Source of the DNA: Sphingomonas sp. Leaf339
GTDB taxonomy: Bacteria > Pseudomonadota > Alphaproteobacteria > Sphingomonadales > Sphingomonadaceae
DNA length: 64,000 nucleotides
Direction: 5' to 3'
Assembly: GCF_001426195.1 (NCBI RefSeq)
Contig: NZ_LMRS01000034.1
Location: 62,001-126,000 of the forward strand
The notes under the pieces were generated by a model. That model worked only from the letters and a program-made list of their open reading frames with translations. It was not told the DNA's origin and ran no database searches. A program made the translations under genes and the position numbers. Shown here one piece after another: positions 35,518-45,525 of the stretch; within the stretch, counting starts at the first letter, position 1, and each line of letters starts with the position of its first letter.

Positions 35518-36887
35518 GCGGCATCACCCTTTCCCTCGTCGTCGCTGGCCTGGCACTGATCGGCTGGCTCACCGCGCGCACCCGTGCCGCCGGCTTCCGT
35601 ACCGGCGCCCAGCGGTTCAGTTCGCTGCCGACGCATCACGGCTGGTACGTCGCATTGTGGACGGTGATCCCGCCACTCGTCTTCCTCGTCATCTGGTCGG
35701 TGGTGTCGCCTGCTCTGGTAACGGACGCGGTTCTGACGAATCCTGCCGCCACACAATTGCCGCCTCCCGGTTTCGACCGTGCATCGATCCTGTCGGAGGC
35801 GCGTGAGCTAGGTGCGGGTCGCGCATTCGGCGCGTTCAACGAAACCTCGCGGCTACTCGCCCCCGCCTATGCCGCCGCGCAGAGCCGGTACGACTGGATC
35901 GCCACCGCCCTGGCGTTGCTGCTCGCCTTTGCCGGCGGCGCCTATGCCTTCACCCGCATCCGCCCCGGCTTTGCCGCACGCACCCGGATCGAGCGCATCG
36001 TAATGGGCGCGCTGCTCGCCGCATCGTTGATCGCGATCCTGACCACCATCGGCATCGTCGCATCGCTGGTGTACGAAGCGGCGCGGTTCTTCTCGGTCGT
36101 GCCGATCACCGATTTCCTGTTCGGCACGCACTGGAGCCCGCAGGTGATCGACCCGCGCGATCCCGGCGCGTCGCTGGGTGCGGTGCCGCTGTTCTGGGGC
36201 ACGTTCTTCATCGGCGCGGTCATCGCGATGGCGGTCGCCATTCCATTCGGCCTGATGAGCGCGATCTATCTGACCCAATATGCCGCCCCGCGCACCCGCC
36301 GCTGGATGAAACCGATCCTCGAGGTGCTCGCGGGCGTCCCCACCGTCGTCTACGGTTACTTCGCCGCGCTGACGGTGGCGCCGGCGGTGCGCGATTTCGC
36401 CGTGTCGATCGGGATCAGCTGGGCCTCGTCGGAGAGCGCACTGGCTGCGGGCGCGGTGATGGGCGTGATGATTATCCCGTTCGTCTCGTCGATGGCGGAC
36501 GACAGCCTCGCTGCCGTCCCCAGCGCGATGCGCGACGGCAGTCTGGCGATGGGCGCGACCTCGTCGGAAACCATCCGCAAGGTGCTGCTCCCTGCGGCCC
36601 TCCCCGGCGTGGTCGGCGGCGTGTTGCTGGCGATCAGCCGCGCGATCGGTGAGACGATGATCGTCGTGATGGCCGCCAGCGGCGTCGCGACGCTGACCGC
36701 CAATCCCTTCGCCTCGACTACCACCGTCACCCGCCAGATCGTCGATCTCCTGACCGGCGAGGCGGAGTTCGACAGCCCCAAGACGCTTGCCGCCTTTGCG
36801 CTCGGCCTGACGCTGTTCGTCGTCACGCTGCTCCTCAACATCGTCGCCCTGCGCGTCGTCAAACGCTACCGGGAAGCATATGAGTAA
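35514..36887 (+). CDS. pstC: Phosphate ABC transporter permease PstC
   Basis: 457 residues, longer than E. coli PstC because of an added N-terminal domain of ~150 residues with its own helices. The permease core carries the ABC coupling loop (SMADDSLAAVPSAMRDGSLA, MGATSSETIRKVLLPAALPG, then GVLLAISRAIGETMIVVMAA). With PstA it forms the channel. ATG 35514 overlaps the pstS stop and its own stop overlaps pstA. Confidence 0.93.
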   Translation: MSGITLSLVVAGLALIGWLTARTRAAGFRTGAQRFSSLPTHHGWYVALWTVIPPLVFLVIWSVVSPALVTDAVLTNPAATQLPPPGFDRASILSEARELGAGRAFGAFNETSRLLAPAYAAAQSRYDWIATALALLLAFAGGAYAFTRIRPGFAARTRIERIVMGALLAASLIAILTTIGIVASLVYEAARFFSVVPITDFLFGTHWSPQVIDPRDPGASLGAVPLFWGTFFIGAVIAMAVAIPFGLMSAIYLTQYAAPRTRRWMKPILEVLAGVPTVVYGYFAALTVAPAVRDFAVSIGISWASSESALAAGAVMGVMIIPFVSSMADDSLAAVPSAMRDGSLAMGATSSETIRKVLLPAALPGVVGGVLLAISRAIGETMIVVMAASGVATLTANPFASTTTVTRQIVDLLTGEAEFDSPKTLAAFALGLTLFVVTLLLNIVALRVVKRYREAYE

Positions 36888-38178
36888 CACGCTCGTCGCC
36901 CAGTTACCCGATATGGGTGTCGCGCATAACGATGCGCCGGGCGTGCCGACCGATTGGACCACCGGCGCAATGCAGGGCCGCATCCGTCGCCGCTATCGCG
37001 CGGAACGGCGCTTCCGCCTGATGGGGTTGTCGGCGGTAGTCATGTCGGCGGGGTTCCTCGCCTTCCTGCTCGCCACCATGCTGATGCAGGGACTGGGCGG
37101 TTTCACCGAAACGCGCGTCTCGCTGCCGATCGATTTCGCCGCCGCGAAATTACCGGTGACGGCAAAGCAGCTCGACGGCCGCGGTGCCGATCTGGCGCTG
37201 GCCGGCGCGGGCCTCGAAAGCGCGGTCGATGCCGCGGCGACGCGCGCGTTCGGCGACGCCAACATCCTGTCCGACGGTGCGTGGGTCCGCGTTCGCAATG
37301 CGATCAAGGCCGATCCCGCGCTGCTGTCGCGTACAGCGCAGTTCGACCTGCCAGCCTCCAGCGCGCTCGACGTTGCCAATAAGGGGAACGGCACCCCTGA
37401 GGCGGAGGCAACGCTCGCTTCCCTGAAACAACGCGGCGTCCTGTCGCGCGGCGTCAACACCGGCTTCCTGGCCGGCGCGGACGCGACCGACCCGACGCGG
37501 GTCGGCATCTGGGGCGCGTTCAAGGGTTCGTTGCTGACGATGCTCGTCACCCTCGGCCTCGCCTTTCCGATCGGCGTCCTGTCGGCGCTGTATCTGGAAG
37601 AATATGCGCCGAAGAACCGCTGGACCGACCTGATCGAGGTATCGATCAACAATCTCGCGGCCGTGCCCTCGATCATCTTCGGCCTCCTCGGCCTCGCCGT
37701 CTTTCTCGGCACGTTCGGGATGCCGCGATCGGCGCCGATCGTCGGCGGATTGACGCTGGCACTGATGACGATGCCGGTTATCGTCATCGCCGGCCGCAAC
37801 GCGATCAAGGCGGTGCCGCCGTCGATCCGCGATGCCGCGCTCGGCGTCGGCGCATCGCCGGTGCAGGTTGTGTTCCACCACGTCCTGCCGCTCGCCCTGC
37901 CCGGCATCCTAACCGGCACCATCATCGGCATGGCGCGCGCGCTCGGCGAGACGGCGCCGCTGCTGATGATCGGCATGCGCGCCTTCATCGCCGCGCCGCC
38001 CTCTGGCCTCGGCAGCCCGGCCACCGCATTGCCCGTCCAGATATTCCTCTGGTCGGATCAGGTCGATCGCGGCTTCGTCGAAAAGACGTCCGCGGCGATC
38101 ATCGTGCTTCTCGTCTTCCTGCTCGCGATGAACGGGCTGGCCATCTACCTCCGCAACCGATTCGAGACCCGCTGGTGA
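36880..38178 (+). CDS. pstA: Phosphate ABC transporter permease PstA
   Basis: 432 residues. An N-terminal ~200-residue extension with one helix (the DUF3333-type module of alphaproteobacterial PstA) precedes the permease core. The core shows [37 protein letters not shown], the coupling loop [37 protein letters not shown] and [16 protein letters not shown]. It overlaps pstC by eight bases and ends in GTGA with the pstB GTG start, so translation is coupled along the operon. Confidence 0.93.
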   Translation: MSNTLVAQLPDMGVAHNDAPGVPTDWTTGAMQGRIRRRYRAERRFRLMGLSAVVMSAGFLAFLLATMLMQGLGGFTETRVSLPIDFAAAKLPVTAKQLDGRGADLALAGAGLESAVDAAATRAFGDANILSDGAWVRVRNAIKADPALLSRTAQFDLPASSALDVANKGNGTPEAEATLASLKQRGVLSRGVNTGFLAGADATDPTRVGIWGAFKGSLLTMLVTLGLAFPIGVLSALYLEEYAPKNRWTDLIEVSINNLAAVPSIIFGLLGLAVFLGTFGMPRSAPIVGGLTLALMTMPVIVIAGRNAIKAVPPSIRDAALGVGASPVQVVFHHVLPLALPGILTGTIIGMARALGETAPLLMIGMRAFIAAPPSGLGSPATALPVQIFLWSDQVDRGFVEKTSAAIIVLLVFLLAMNGLAIYLRNRFETRW

Positions 38179-38939
38179 GCAACGAACCAAAAATGACCGC
38201 GCGCCACGTCAACGTGTCGTACGGTCCCAAACAAGCGCTCCACGATGTCTCGATCGACATCGAACAGGACAAGGTCGTCGCCTTCATCGGCCCGTCCGGC
38301 TGCGGCAAGAGCACGTTCCTGCGCACGCTCAACCGGATGAACGACACCGTCGCCTCCGCCCGCGTCGAAGGCGATATCCGGCTCGACGGGCAGGACATTT
38401 ATGCGCCGGAAATGGACGTGGTGCAGCTGCGCGCCCGGGTCGGCATGGTGTTTCAGAAACCGAACCCGTTCCCGAAATCGATCTTTGAGAACATCGCCTA
38501 TGGCCCGCGCATCCACGGTCTCGCCACCGGTAAGGCGGATCTCGACGTCGTGGTCGAACGCTCGCTGACCCGCGCCGGCCTGTGGAACGAAGTGAAGGAT
38601 CGCCTGACCGACAGCGGCACCGCCCTGTCCGGTGGCCAGCAACAGCGGCTGTGCATTGCGCGGGCCATCGCGGTCGATCCGGAAGTGATCCTGATGGACG
38701 AACCCTGCAGCGCGCTCGATCCGATCGCGACCGCCAAGATCGAGGAACTGATCCACGAACTGCGCGGCCGCTATGCCATCGCGATCGTCACGCACAACAT
38801 GCAACAGGCGGCGCGTGTCAGTCAGAAAACCGCATTCTTCCACCTCGGCACGCTCGTCGAATACGGCGCCACCTCCGACATCTTCACCAATCCCGTCCAG
38901 GAACGGACCAAGGATTACATCACCGGCCGCTACGGCTGA
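38175..38939 (+). CDS. pstB: Phosphate ABC transporter ATP-binding protein
   Basis: 254 residues with a complete ABC ATPase: Walker [18 protein letters not shown], the PstB-specific [20 protein letters not shown], signature [15 protein letters not shown] and Walker [14 protein letters not shown], switch His in IVTHNMQQA. It powers PstCA and helps signal phosphate status. GTG start at 38175 overlapping the pstA stop. It ends 11 bp before phoU. Confidence 0.97.
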   Translation: MSNEPKMTARHVNVSYGPKQALHDVSIDIEQDKVVAFIGPSGCGKSTFLRTLNRMNDTVASARVEGDIRLDGQDIYAPEMDVVQLRARVGMVFQKPNPFPKSIFENIAYGPRIHGLATGKADLDVVVERSLTRAGLWNEVKDRLTDSGTALSGGQQQRLCIARAIAVDPEVILMDEPCSALDPIATAKIEELIHELRGRYAIAIVTHNMQQAARVSQKTAFFHLGTLVEYGATSDIFTNPVQERTKDYITGRYG

Positions 38940-38950
38940 GTGGGGGATCT

Positions 38951-39634
38951 ATGAACCAGCATACGGTCAAGGCCTTCGACAACGATATCGGCCAGTTGCG
39001 CGGGCTCATCAGCCAGATGGGCGGCCTCGCGGAAGACGCGATTGCCAAGGCGATGCAGGCGCTGCAACGCAACGACCTGGTTCTCGCGGCCGAGGTGCGC
39101 GCGGGCGACAAGGCGATCGATGCGATCGAGGCCGAGGTGGAACGCCTCGTCGTCCAGATCATCGCACTGCGCGCACCGATGGCGGTCGATCTGCGCGAGG
39201 TCGTGGCGGCGCTGAAGATCGCCAATGTGGTCGAACGCATCGGCGATTATGCCAAGAACATCGCCAAGCGCGTGCCGTTGATCGAAAGCGAACATCGCAT
39301 TGAGCCCGTCTCGGTCTTGCCCGCAATGGGTCGGATGGCATCCGAGATGGTGCGCGACGCGCTCGACGCGTTCGGCGCGCGCGATGCGCCGGCCGCCGTC
39401 CGGGTCTGCGACAGCGATGCCGCGCTCGACGATTTCTACGATTCAATCTTCCGCACGCTCGTGACCTACATGGTCGAGAACCCGGCGACGATCAGCCAGG
39501 TCGCGCATCTGCTGTTCATCGCCAAGAACCTCGAACGCATCGGCGACCATGCTACCAACGTCGCCGAGATGGTCTATTTCGCCGCGACCGGCTCCCAGAT
39601 GGCCGACCGCGACCGCGGCGGCGACAAGGATTGA
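38951..39634 (+). CDS. phoU: Phosphate signalling protein PhoU
   Basis: 227 residues, two three-helix PhoU repeats: FDNDIGQLRGLISQMGGLAE ... KIANVVERIGDYAKNIAKR and then FIAKNLERIGDHATNVAEMV, where E/D-x2-R-x-G-D-x2-x2-N motifs bind metal. It links PstB to PhoR so that PhoB stays off when phosphate is plentiful. Start ATG 38951 with GGGGGA 4 nt upstream. It is followed after 3 bp by phoB. Confidence 0.96.
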   Translation: MNQHTVKAFDNDIGQLRGLISQMGGLAEDAIAKAMQALQRNDLVLAAEVRAGDKAIDAIEAEVERLVVQIIALRAPMAVDLREVVAALKIANVVERIGDYAKNIAKRVPLIESEHRIEPVSVLPAMGRMASEMVRDALDAFGARDAPAAVRVCDSDAALDDFYDSIFRTLVTYMVENPATISQVAHLLFIAKNLERIGDHATNVAEMVYFAATGSQMADRDRGGDKD

Positions 39635-39637
39635 ACC

Positions 39638-40330
<693 letters not shown>

Positions 40331-40420
40331 ATCGTTTCGCGAAGGACACAAATCACAGGATGGGCGTTAGTCGGCGGCGTGATCGAAAAGAACACGTCAG
40401 ATTTTCTCAGGAGATTCGCC

Positions 40421-40867
40421 ATGAAGCTCATCCTATTGGCCGCGACGGCCCTGATCGCCAGCCCGGTGATTGCACAGGACATGACCGCACCGGCAACGCC
40501 GCCGGCGGCACAGACCCCACCAACGGCGCCTGCGGCTGATCCGGCCATGCCCGCCGATCAGGCCATGCCCGCCGACACCGCCGCGCCGACTGCCCCCGCT
40601 GAGCCGGCAATGCCCGCTGATCCCGCCGCGCCCATGGCCCAGCAGGCACCAACGACCACGGCGGCACCCGCCGGCGTAGCGACCGGCGACCCGGTCGGCG
40701 GCTATCAGCCGACCCAGCCGGCGACCACCGGCACCCCCGGCGGCCCGGTGACCTTCCGTCCGGCGGCCGCACCGTCGGAAGCATTCCCGGCACCGGCCGC
40801 ATTGCAGTCTTATCCGATCTGCAAAAAGGGTCAGTACGACAAGTGCCGTCAGCGCGGCGGCAAGTAA
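40421..40867 (+). CDS. Exported Pro/Ala-rich protein of unknown function
   Basis: 148 residues from ATG 40421, chosen for AGGAG 8 nt upstream and a clear signal peptide (LILLAATALIASPVIAQ). The mature protein is a disordered Pro/Ala/Thr repeat with the unit PAMPADxAxPADxAAPTAPA repeated imperfectly, followed by a short C-terminal block with two Cys (YPICKKGQYDKCRQRGGK). This looks like a secreted linker or matrix protein. It sits 90 bp after phoB but has its own terminator, so it need not belong to the pst operon. Confidence 0.78.
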   Translation: MKLILLAATALIASPVIAQDMTAPATPPAAQTPPTAPAADPAMPADQAMPADTAAPTAPAEPAMPADPAAPMAQQAPTTTAAPAGVATGDPVGGYQPTQPATTGTPGGPVTFRPAAAPSEAFPAPAALQSYPICKKGQYDKCRQRGGK

Positions 40868-40897
40868 TTCGCTGACCGGCAATGATGCCCGCTGGAC

Positions 40898-40926
40898 AGG
40901 CGCTCACCTTCGGGTGGGCGCCTTTT
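40898..40926 (+). terminator. Terminator of the Pro/Ala-rich gene
   Basis: AGGCGCTCACC (40898-40908), TTCG loop, GGTGGGCGCCT (40913-40923) with one G-U pair, then TTT. It lies 31 nt after the stop codon. Confidence 0.82.
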
Positions 40927-40973
40927 CCATGTCTGTTCGCGGTCGGGGGGTGTCAGTCGCCGATCAATCCGCC

Positions 40974-41051
40974 GTGCTTCTGCGAAGGCAGGAATCTCGG
41001 ATCAACAACGATATCCGATGCGGTCTTGGTTTGCCGCCTGCGCAGAAGCAC
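40974..41051. repeat. 11-bp inverted repeat flanking a spacer
   Basis: GTGCTTCTGCG (40974-40984) and CGCAGAAGCAC (41041-41051) are exact reverse complements 56 bp apart, in the non-coding gap between the terminator and DUF2794. The left arm reads on into AAGGCAGGAATC, a sequence of the REP-like kind; whether it is part of a larger family needs a genome search. Confidence 0.55.
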
Positions 41052-41074
41052 TCAGGAACGAACGGCCGCCCCGC

Positions 41075-41410
41075 TCACTCGTCAATCAGCTTCATCAACC
41101 GCCGCTCGACGGGTGCCAGCACCGGCCCCAGTTCCTGCCCGCGCTTCAACACCGCCCCCGCTTCACCCACCAGCGCCCACATGCCCTGGCGCAAGCGCAA
41201 CGCAGGCCGCTTCTCGATCCGGATTTCCGGTCGTTCGGCAGCACGGCGAAAGGCGGAGAAGACCGCTGCCTCACGACCCAGTTCGATCGCATAATCGCGC
41301 CAATGCCCCGCCGCGACCATGCGGCCATACAGGTCCAGGATGCGCGACAGTTCCGCACGGTCGAACCCGACCTGTGCGTTCCGGCGCTCAGGAAATGGTA
41401 CGACTCCCAT
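41075..41410 (-). CDS. DUF2794 protein
   Basis: 111 residues, nearly all helix and strand with no signal peptide: FDRAELSRILDLYGRMVAAG, HWRDYAIELGREAAVFSAFR, EIRIEKRPALRLRQGMWALV. This family is common in alphaproteobacteria and usually a single copy; function unknown. Its ATG overlaps the last base of the cysE stop (TGATG), so it is coupled to serine acetyltransferase. Confidence 0.88.
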   Translation of the reverse strand: MGVVPFPERRNAQVGFDRAELSRILDLYGRMVAAGHWRDYAIELGREAAVFSAFRRAAERPEIRIEKRPALRLRQGMWALVGEAGAVLKRGQELGPVLAPVERRLMKLIDE

Positions 41411-42111
41411 CAGGCCCGATCACGCTCTCCGGCCTCAATGCCGCCCTGCTCATGTTCGGCGATCAACGCTTCCAATCGCCGCCGCAGATGTTCGACTTCG
41501 CAACGGAGCAATTCCGTCTTCTGCGTCGCCGGATCGAAATTCTCCGAGCAGGGCGTACCATAGGGGACGAAGCGCGGCGCCGGGGCCGCGCCGCCCTCGA
41601 TCGTCGTCGGGCGAGCGGGAATGCCGACCATTACCGCACCCTCCGGCACATCGCGCGTCACCACCGCATTGGCGCCGATGCGCGACCGTGCACCGACCAG
41701 GATCGGCCCCAGCACCTGCGCGCCCGACCCGATGATCGCGCCATCGCTGATCGTCGGGTGCCGCTTGCCGCCGACGCCATTGTCGGGGCTGGTCCCGCCC
41801 AGCGTCACGCACTGATAGATCGTCACGTCGTCGCCGATCGTCGCCGTCTCGCCGATCACCACGAAGCCGTGATCGATGAAGAAATTCCGGCCGATCGTCG
41901 CGCCCGGATGGATGTCGATCGCGGTCCAGGCTCGCGTCCAGTGATTCACGATCCGCGCCAGCAGGAACAGCCGTGCCCGGAACAACCGGTGCGCCACCCG
42001 GTGACCCGCCAGCGCCCAGACGCCCGGATAGGTCAGCACCTCCGCCCGACTGCGCGGGGCCGGATCGCGAGCGCGAATGGAATCGATATACGCGACGAGG
42101 CGGTTTGGCAT
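41410..42111 (-). CDS. cysE: Serine O-acetyltransferase-like enzyme
   Basis: 233 residues. An N-terminal helical part (PNRLVAYIDSIRARDPAPRS, TYPGVWALAGHRVAHRLF) is followed by a left-handed beta-helix with hexapeptide repeats (ATIGRNFFIDHGFVVIGETA, DVTIYQCVTLGGTSPDNGVG, GSGAQVLGPILVGARSRIGA). DHGFVVIGETA and YQCVTLGGT are the EpsC/CysE acceptor-site blocks. It makes O-acetylserine for cysteine synthesis. The C-terminal ~50-residue helix is longer than in E. coli CysE. First gene of a two-gene unit with DUF2794. Confidence 0.92.
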   Translation of the reverse strand: MPNRLVAYIDSIRARDPAPRSRAEVLTYPGVWALAGHRVAHRLFRARLFLLARIVNHWTRAWTAIDIHPGATIGRNFFIDHGFVVIGETATIGDDVTIYQCVTLGGTSPDNGVGGKRHPTISDGAIIGSGAQVLGPILVGARSRIGANAVVTRDVPEGAVMVGIPARPTTIEGGAAPAPRFVPYGTPCSENFDPATQKTELLRCEVEHLRRRLEALIAEHEQGGIEAGERDRA

Positions 42112-42273
42112 GACTTAGCGTTCCTTCGCGCTTTCCCTGACGCGTCATCGCGATCTAGGGCGCAGACACGACAATTGCCAGTATGCGACGAACCGTGATC
42201 GCCGCTCGCTAAAGCCTATCTTTCTTGTGGATATTGTCGGTTCCAGCCACGTTGCGCCTTCGAAAGGAATTTC

Positions 42274-43038
42274 ATGCCCGATCTCGCGACGTTCGATTTC
42301 TCGTCCATCCTGCCCTTCATTCTCATCGGTTTCGGCGCGCAGGTGGTCGACGGCGCACTGGGCATGGCGTTTGGTGTCATCTCGAATACGGCGCTGTTGT
42401 GGATAGGCGTACCCCCCGCTGCCGCCTCGGCCGGCGTCCATACCGTCGAAACCTTCACGACGGCGGTGTCGGGGATCAGCCATACGCTTCACCGCAACGT
42501 GAACTGGAAACTGTTCCTGCGGCTGATGATCCCCGGCGTCATCGGTGGCGTCCTGGGCGCCTATGTACTGTCGAACATCGACGCCGCCGTCGCCAAGCCG
42601 TTCATCCTCGCCTACCTCGCCGGCATCGGCGTCTATCTGCTCTTTCGCGCCGCCCGCCACGCCCCGATCGGCAAGGAACCCAAGGTGGTCGAGCCGCTCG
42701 GCCTGATCGGCGGTTTCCTCGATGCGGCGGGCGGCGGGGGCTGGGGACCGGTCGTCACGTCGAACCTGCTGGTGCAGGGGGCGACGCCCCGAACCACGAT
42801 CGGCACCGTCAATACCGCCGAATTCTTCCTGACCGTGACGATCTCGATCACCTTCCTGACGCAATTGGGTTGGGCCGCGTTCACCATCGCTACCGTCGGC
42901 CTGCTGATCGGCGGCGTGCTGGCCGCCCCGTTTGGCGCGATTCTGGCGAAGCGGGTGCCGGCGCGGACGTTGATGACACTGGTCGGCGTCATCCTGATCA
43001 TCACCAGCCTGTTCGGCCTGTGGCGCGCGCTGCACTGA
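42274..43038 (+). CDS. TauE/SafE (TSUP) family permease
   Basis: 254 residues, about eight membrane helices in two repeats. Repeat-like motifs: VDGALGMAFGVISNTALLWI, PPAAASAGVHTVETFTTAVS in the first half and GGFLDAAGGGGWGPVVTSNL, GTVNTAEFFLTVTIS in the second half. TSUP carriers export sulfite, sulfoacetate or related anions. Location between cysE and oxyR on the opposite strand fits sulfur metabolism, but this is inference. Start ATG 42274 with AAAGGAA upstream. Confidence 0.88.
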   Translation: MPDLATFDFSSILPFILIGFGAQVVDGALGMAFGVISNTALLWIGVPPAAASAGVHTVETFTTAVSGISHTLHRNVNWKLFLRLMIPGVIGGVLGAYVLSNIDAAVAKPFILAYLAGIGVYLLFRAARHAPIGKEPKVVEPLGLIGGFLDAAGGGGWGPVVTSNLLVQGATPRTTIGTVNTAEFFLTVTISITFLTQLGWAAFTIATVGLLIGGVLAAPFGAILAKRVPARTLMTLVGVILIITSLFGLWRALH

Positions 43039-43092
43039 TCGCGGCGGCGTCACGGGTAGGCGCGCGGGCATGGGTAGGCTAGCGGAGGCGCC

Positions 43093-43995
43093 ATGGCCGC
43101 CACCTACCTGCCCACGCTCAAGCAACTTCAATATCTCGTCGCCCTGCGCGATCACGGTCATTTCGGTCGCGCTGCCGAGGCATGTTTCGTCACCCAGTCG
43201 ACATTGTCGGCGGGCCTGCGCGACCTGGAAACGCTGATCGGCGTCGTACTGGTCGAACGCACCCGCCGGGTCGTCCGCTTCACGCCAGTCGGCGAGCGGA
43301 TCGTCGACAAGGCGCGGCGTGTCCTCCGCGAAGCCGACGAACTGGGCGATCTCGCTCGCGCTGCCGGCCGGCCGCTGACGGGCGACATGCGGATGAGCGT
43401 CATCCCCACCATCGCGCCGTTCATGCTTCCCCATATCCTGCCGCATCTGCGCCGCGATTATCCGGATCTGCGCCTGTTCCTGCGCGAGGAGCCGAGCGCC
43501 GCTGCGTGCGAGGGCCTGCAAAACGGCCGGACCGACTGCGTCCTGCTCGCCTTGCCCTTCGCTTGTGGTGAAGTGGCCTCGGCGCCGCTGTTCGACGACC
43601 GGCTGTTCGTGGCGTTCCAAGGGAGCGAAGCGGACAGCCTGCCCCCCGCCATCGCCGACGACGCGATCGATGGCAGCCGCCTGTTGCTGCTGGAAGACGG
43701 CCATTGCCTGAAGGACCATGCGCTCGCCGCGTGCAGCCGGCCGGAAACGCGGGCCGAGGCGACGATGCTCGGCACCTCGCTGCATACGATCGTGCAGATG
43801 GTCGATAATGGCCTCGGCATCACGATGCTGCCGGAAATGGCGCTGAAGGCCGGGATCCTCGACCATACCAGCGTGACTGCCCGGCCGCTTGCCGCCCCGG
43901 ATGCCGTCCGCCAGATCGCGCTGGTCTGGCGGCGCGCCTCACCGCGCGAGGCCGATTTCCGGCTGCTCGCCGAGGTGCTGGCGCAGGCTCGCTGA
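43093..43995 (+). CDS. oxyR: Hydrogen-peroxide sensing LysR regulator OxyR
   Basis: 300 residues. The HTH is LKQLQYLVALRDHGHFGRAA, FVTQSTLSAGLRDLE. The redox cysteines are Cys205 and Cys214 (LLLEDGHCLKDHALAACSR), with the same 9-residue separation as Cys199 and Cys208 of E. coli. Oxidation forms a disulfide that turns on peroxide defence genes. Catalase or ahpC targets are not next to it; the TSUP gene ends 55 bp upstream and may be cotranscribed. Confidence 0.95.
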   Translation: MAATYLPTLKQLQYLVALRDHGHFGRAAEACFVTQSTLSAGLRDLETLIGVVLVERTRRVVRFTPVGERIVDKARRVLREADELGDLARAAGRPLTGDMRMSVIPTIAPFMLPHILPHLRRDYPDLRLFLREEPSAAACEGLQNGRTDCVLLALPFACGEVASAPLFDDRLFVAFQGSEADSLPPAIADDAIDGSRLLLLEDGHCLKDHALAACSRPETRAEATMLGTSLHTIVQMVDNGLGITMLPEMALKAGILDHTSVTARPLAAPDAVRQIALVWRRASPREADFRLLAEVLAQAR

Positions 43996-44112
43996 GCCGA
44001 ATCGTTAACGGCTGGTCGCAATGAGGCTTCGGTTCGTCGCGTCCGCCGAAACCATCGGCGCATTGGCGCGGTGAAAGGTCAGTGCAATTACGCAACGATC
44101 GGGAGTGTACGA

Positions 44113-44769
44113 ATGCGTTCTACCTTGCTGACCCTGACCGCCGGCCTGATCGCCGTGCCTGCTCTGGCTTCTGCCCAGACCACGACGCCGGTCTCGCCCG
44201 CCCCCACGACGGCACCAGCCACGGGCACGGCTCCGGCAACTGCGACGACGACCGCGCCTCAGGCTATGCCAGCGACACCAGCCGCACCTGCGGCCCCGAT
44301 GGCGCCAGCCGCCACGACGACGATCGTTCAAGCACTACCGTCCGTGCCCGCCCACGCCACGCTTGTCCGGCTCATCACGGCGGCCAAGCTCGACGCGCAG
44401 CTCGGCGGCCCCGGCCCATTCACGCTGTTCGCGCCGAATGATGAAGCGTTCACCCGACTGCCGGCCGGTACGCTCGACACGCTGCTGGCTCCCGCCAACG
44501 TCGCCAGCCTGACGACCATCCTGAAGAATCACGTCGTCGCAGGTGCGATCACATCCGACCAGCTCAAGGCGCAGATTGCGGCCGGTGGCGGTCGCGCGAC
44601 GCTGAACACTTTGTCGGGCCAGCCCCTCGTGGCGACGATCGACAACGGCTCGATCCTGCTGACCGACGCGGTCGGCAACAAGAGCTATATCGACAAGCCC
44701 GCCGATCTGCGTGAAGCGAACGGTGTTATCCATTCGACCAACGGCATCAGCCTGCCCAAGCTCGGCTGA
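44113..44769 (+). CDS. Exported fasciclin (FAS1) domain protein
   Basis: 218 residues from ATG 44113 (GGGAG 8 nt upstream). A signal peptide (1-22, ending ALASA) is followed by a ~50-residue Thr/Ala/Pro-rich linker and one FAS1 domain: LVRLITAAKLDAQLGGPGPF, TLFAPNDEAFTRLPAGTL (H1), ILKNHVVAGAITSDQL and NGVIHSTNGISLP (H2). FAS1 domains mediate adhesion; this is probably a periplasmic or surface protein. Confidence 0.92.
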   Translation: MRSTLLTLTAGLIAVPALASAQTTTPVSPAPTTAPATGTAPATATTTAPQAMPATPAAPAAPMAPAATTTIVQALPSVPAHATLVRLITAAKLDAQLGGPGPFTLFAPNDEAFTRLPAGTLDTLLAPANVASLTTILKNHVVAGAITSDQLKAQIAAGGGRATLNTLSGQPLVATIDNGSILLTDAVGNKSYIDKPADLREANGVIHSTNGISLPKLG

Positions 44770-44776
44770 TCCGGTC

Positions 44777-44804
44777 GCTCCCCTCCCGGATATGGGAGGG
44801 GAGC
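44777..44804. terminator. Bidirectional hairpin between fasciclin gene and moaE
   Basis: GCTCCCCTCCC (44777-44787), loop GGATAT, GGGAGGGGAGC (44794-44804): a perfect 11-bp stem, 7 nt after the fasciclin stop and 9 nt before the moaE stop on the other strand. It serves both converging genes. Confidence 0.75.
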
Positions 44805-44813
44805 TTCAACCGA

Positions 44814-45263
44814 CTAAGTCCACCGCCGGGCGGCAGCATCATCCGCCTCGCGCGCCTCGACCCAAGCGGCGGTGCCACCACGCGTCTCCCGTTTCCAGAA
44901 CGGCGCATCGGTTTTCAACCGATCGATCAGAAACGCACAGGCGTCGAGCGCCGCACCACGGTGCCGCGACGATGCTGCCACGAATACGATCCGCTCGCCT
45001 GGCCGCATCGGCCCCACCCGGTGCACCACCGTCACCGACCCTAGCGACCACCGCGTCTGCGCTTCTCGAGCAAGCGCCTCCAGCGCGGCCTCGGTCGCGC
45101 CGGGATAATGTTCAAGTTCCAGCGTCTCGACATCACCGACCGCGCCGGGGTCCGCCCGCACCAATCCGGTGAACGTCGCAACCGCGCCGACGCCGTCCGC
45201 CTCGGACAGCGCCATCTCCGCCGCCACATCAATGGTCGCCGGCGATACGACGACCCGGATCAT
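44814..45263 (-). CDS. moaE: Molybdopterin synthase catalytic subunit
   Basis: 149 residues. Blocks: GAVATFTGLVRADPGAV, LELEHYPGATEAALEALARE, HRVGPMRPGERIVFVAASSR, HRGAALDACAFLIDRLKTDA and PFWKRET, the last with the catalytic Lys. With MoaD it inserts sulfur into precursor Z to make molybdopterin. Its ATG overlaps the moaD stop by four bases (ATGA), so the two are co-translated. Confidence 0.95.
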   Translation of the reverse strand: MIRVVVSPATIDVAAEMALSEADGVGAVATFTGLVRADPGAVGDVETLELEHYPGATEAALEALAREAQTRWSLGSVTVVHRVGPMRPGERIVFVAASSRHRGAALDACAFLIDRLKTDAPFWKRETRGGTAAWVEAREADDAAARRWT

Positions 45264-45517
45264 CCGCCGGTCACCGGCGGAAATAACGCAACCTCGCGCG
45301 CGCCGCCGATCGGCGCATCAAGCGGAACGAAAACCTGATCCACCGCCGCCCGCAACCGATCCCGCTCCGCAAAGGCTGCGGCATGTGCGGCGCTACCGGT
45401 CGCCAGCCAGTCGATCAGCGCGGCTACCGTCGCCACCGTTGCCGGTGGGTCGACCACTTCCTCACCCGTCCCTACGCTCTCGCGCACCCAAGCGAAATAC
45501 AGCATCCGGATCGCCAT
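45260..45517 (-). CDS. moaD: Molybdopterin synthase small subunit
   Basis: 85 residues from ATG 45517 (MAIRMLYFAW); codons upstream in frame belong to pgsA on the same strand and were left out. A ubiquitin-like fold with RMLYFAWVRESVGTGEEVVD and the essential C-terminal Gly-Gly (FPPVTGG), which is thiocarboxylated as the sulfur donor. It starts 8 bp after the pgsA stop. Confidence 0.94.
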   Translation of the reverse strand: MAIRMLYFAWVRESVGTGEEVVDPPATVATVAALIDWLATGSAAHAAAFAERDRLRAAVDQVFVPLDAPIGGAREVALFPPVTGG

Positions 45518-45525
45518 AGTCCCGA

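Noticed and set aside
42145..43866. 573-codon minus-strand frame opposite the TSUP permease and oxyR
   Set aside because: Composition is Arg/Asp/Gln-rich and lacks motifs; the plus-strand genes explain the region.
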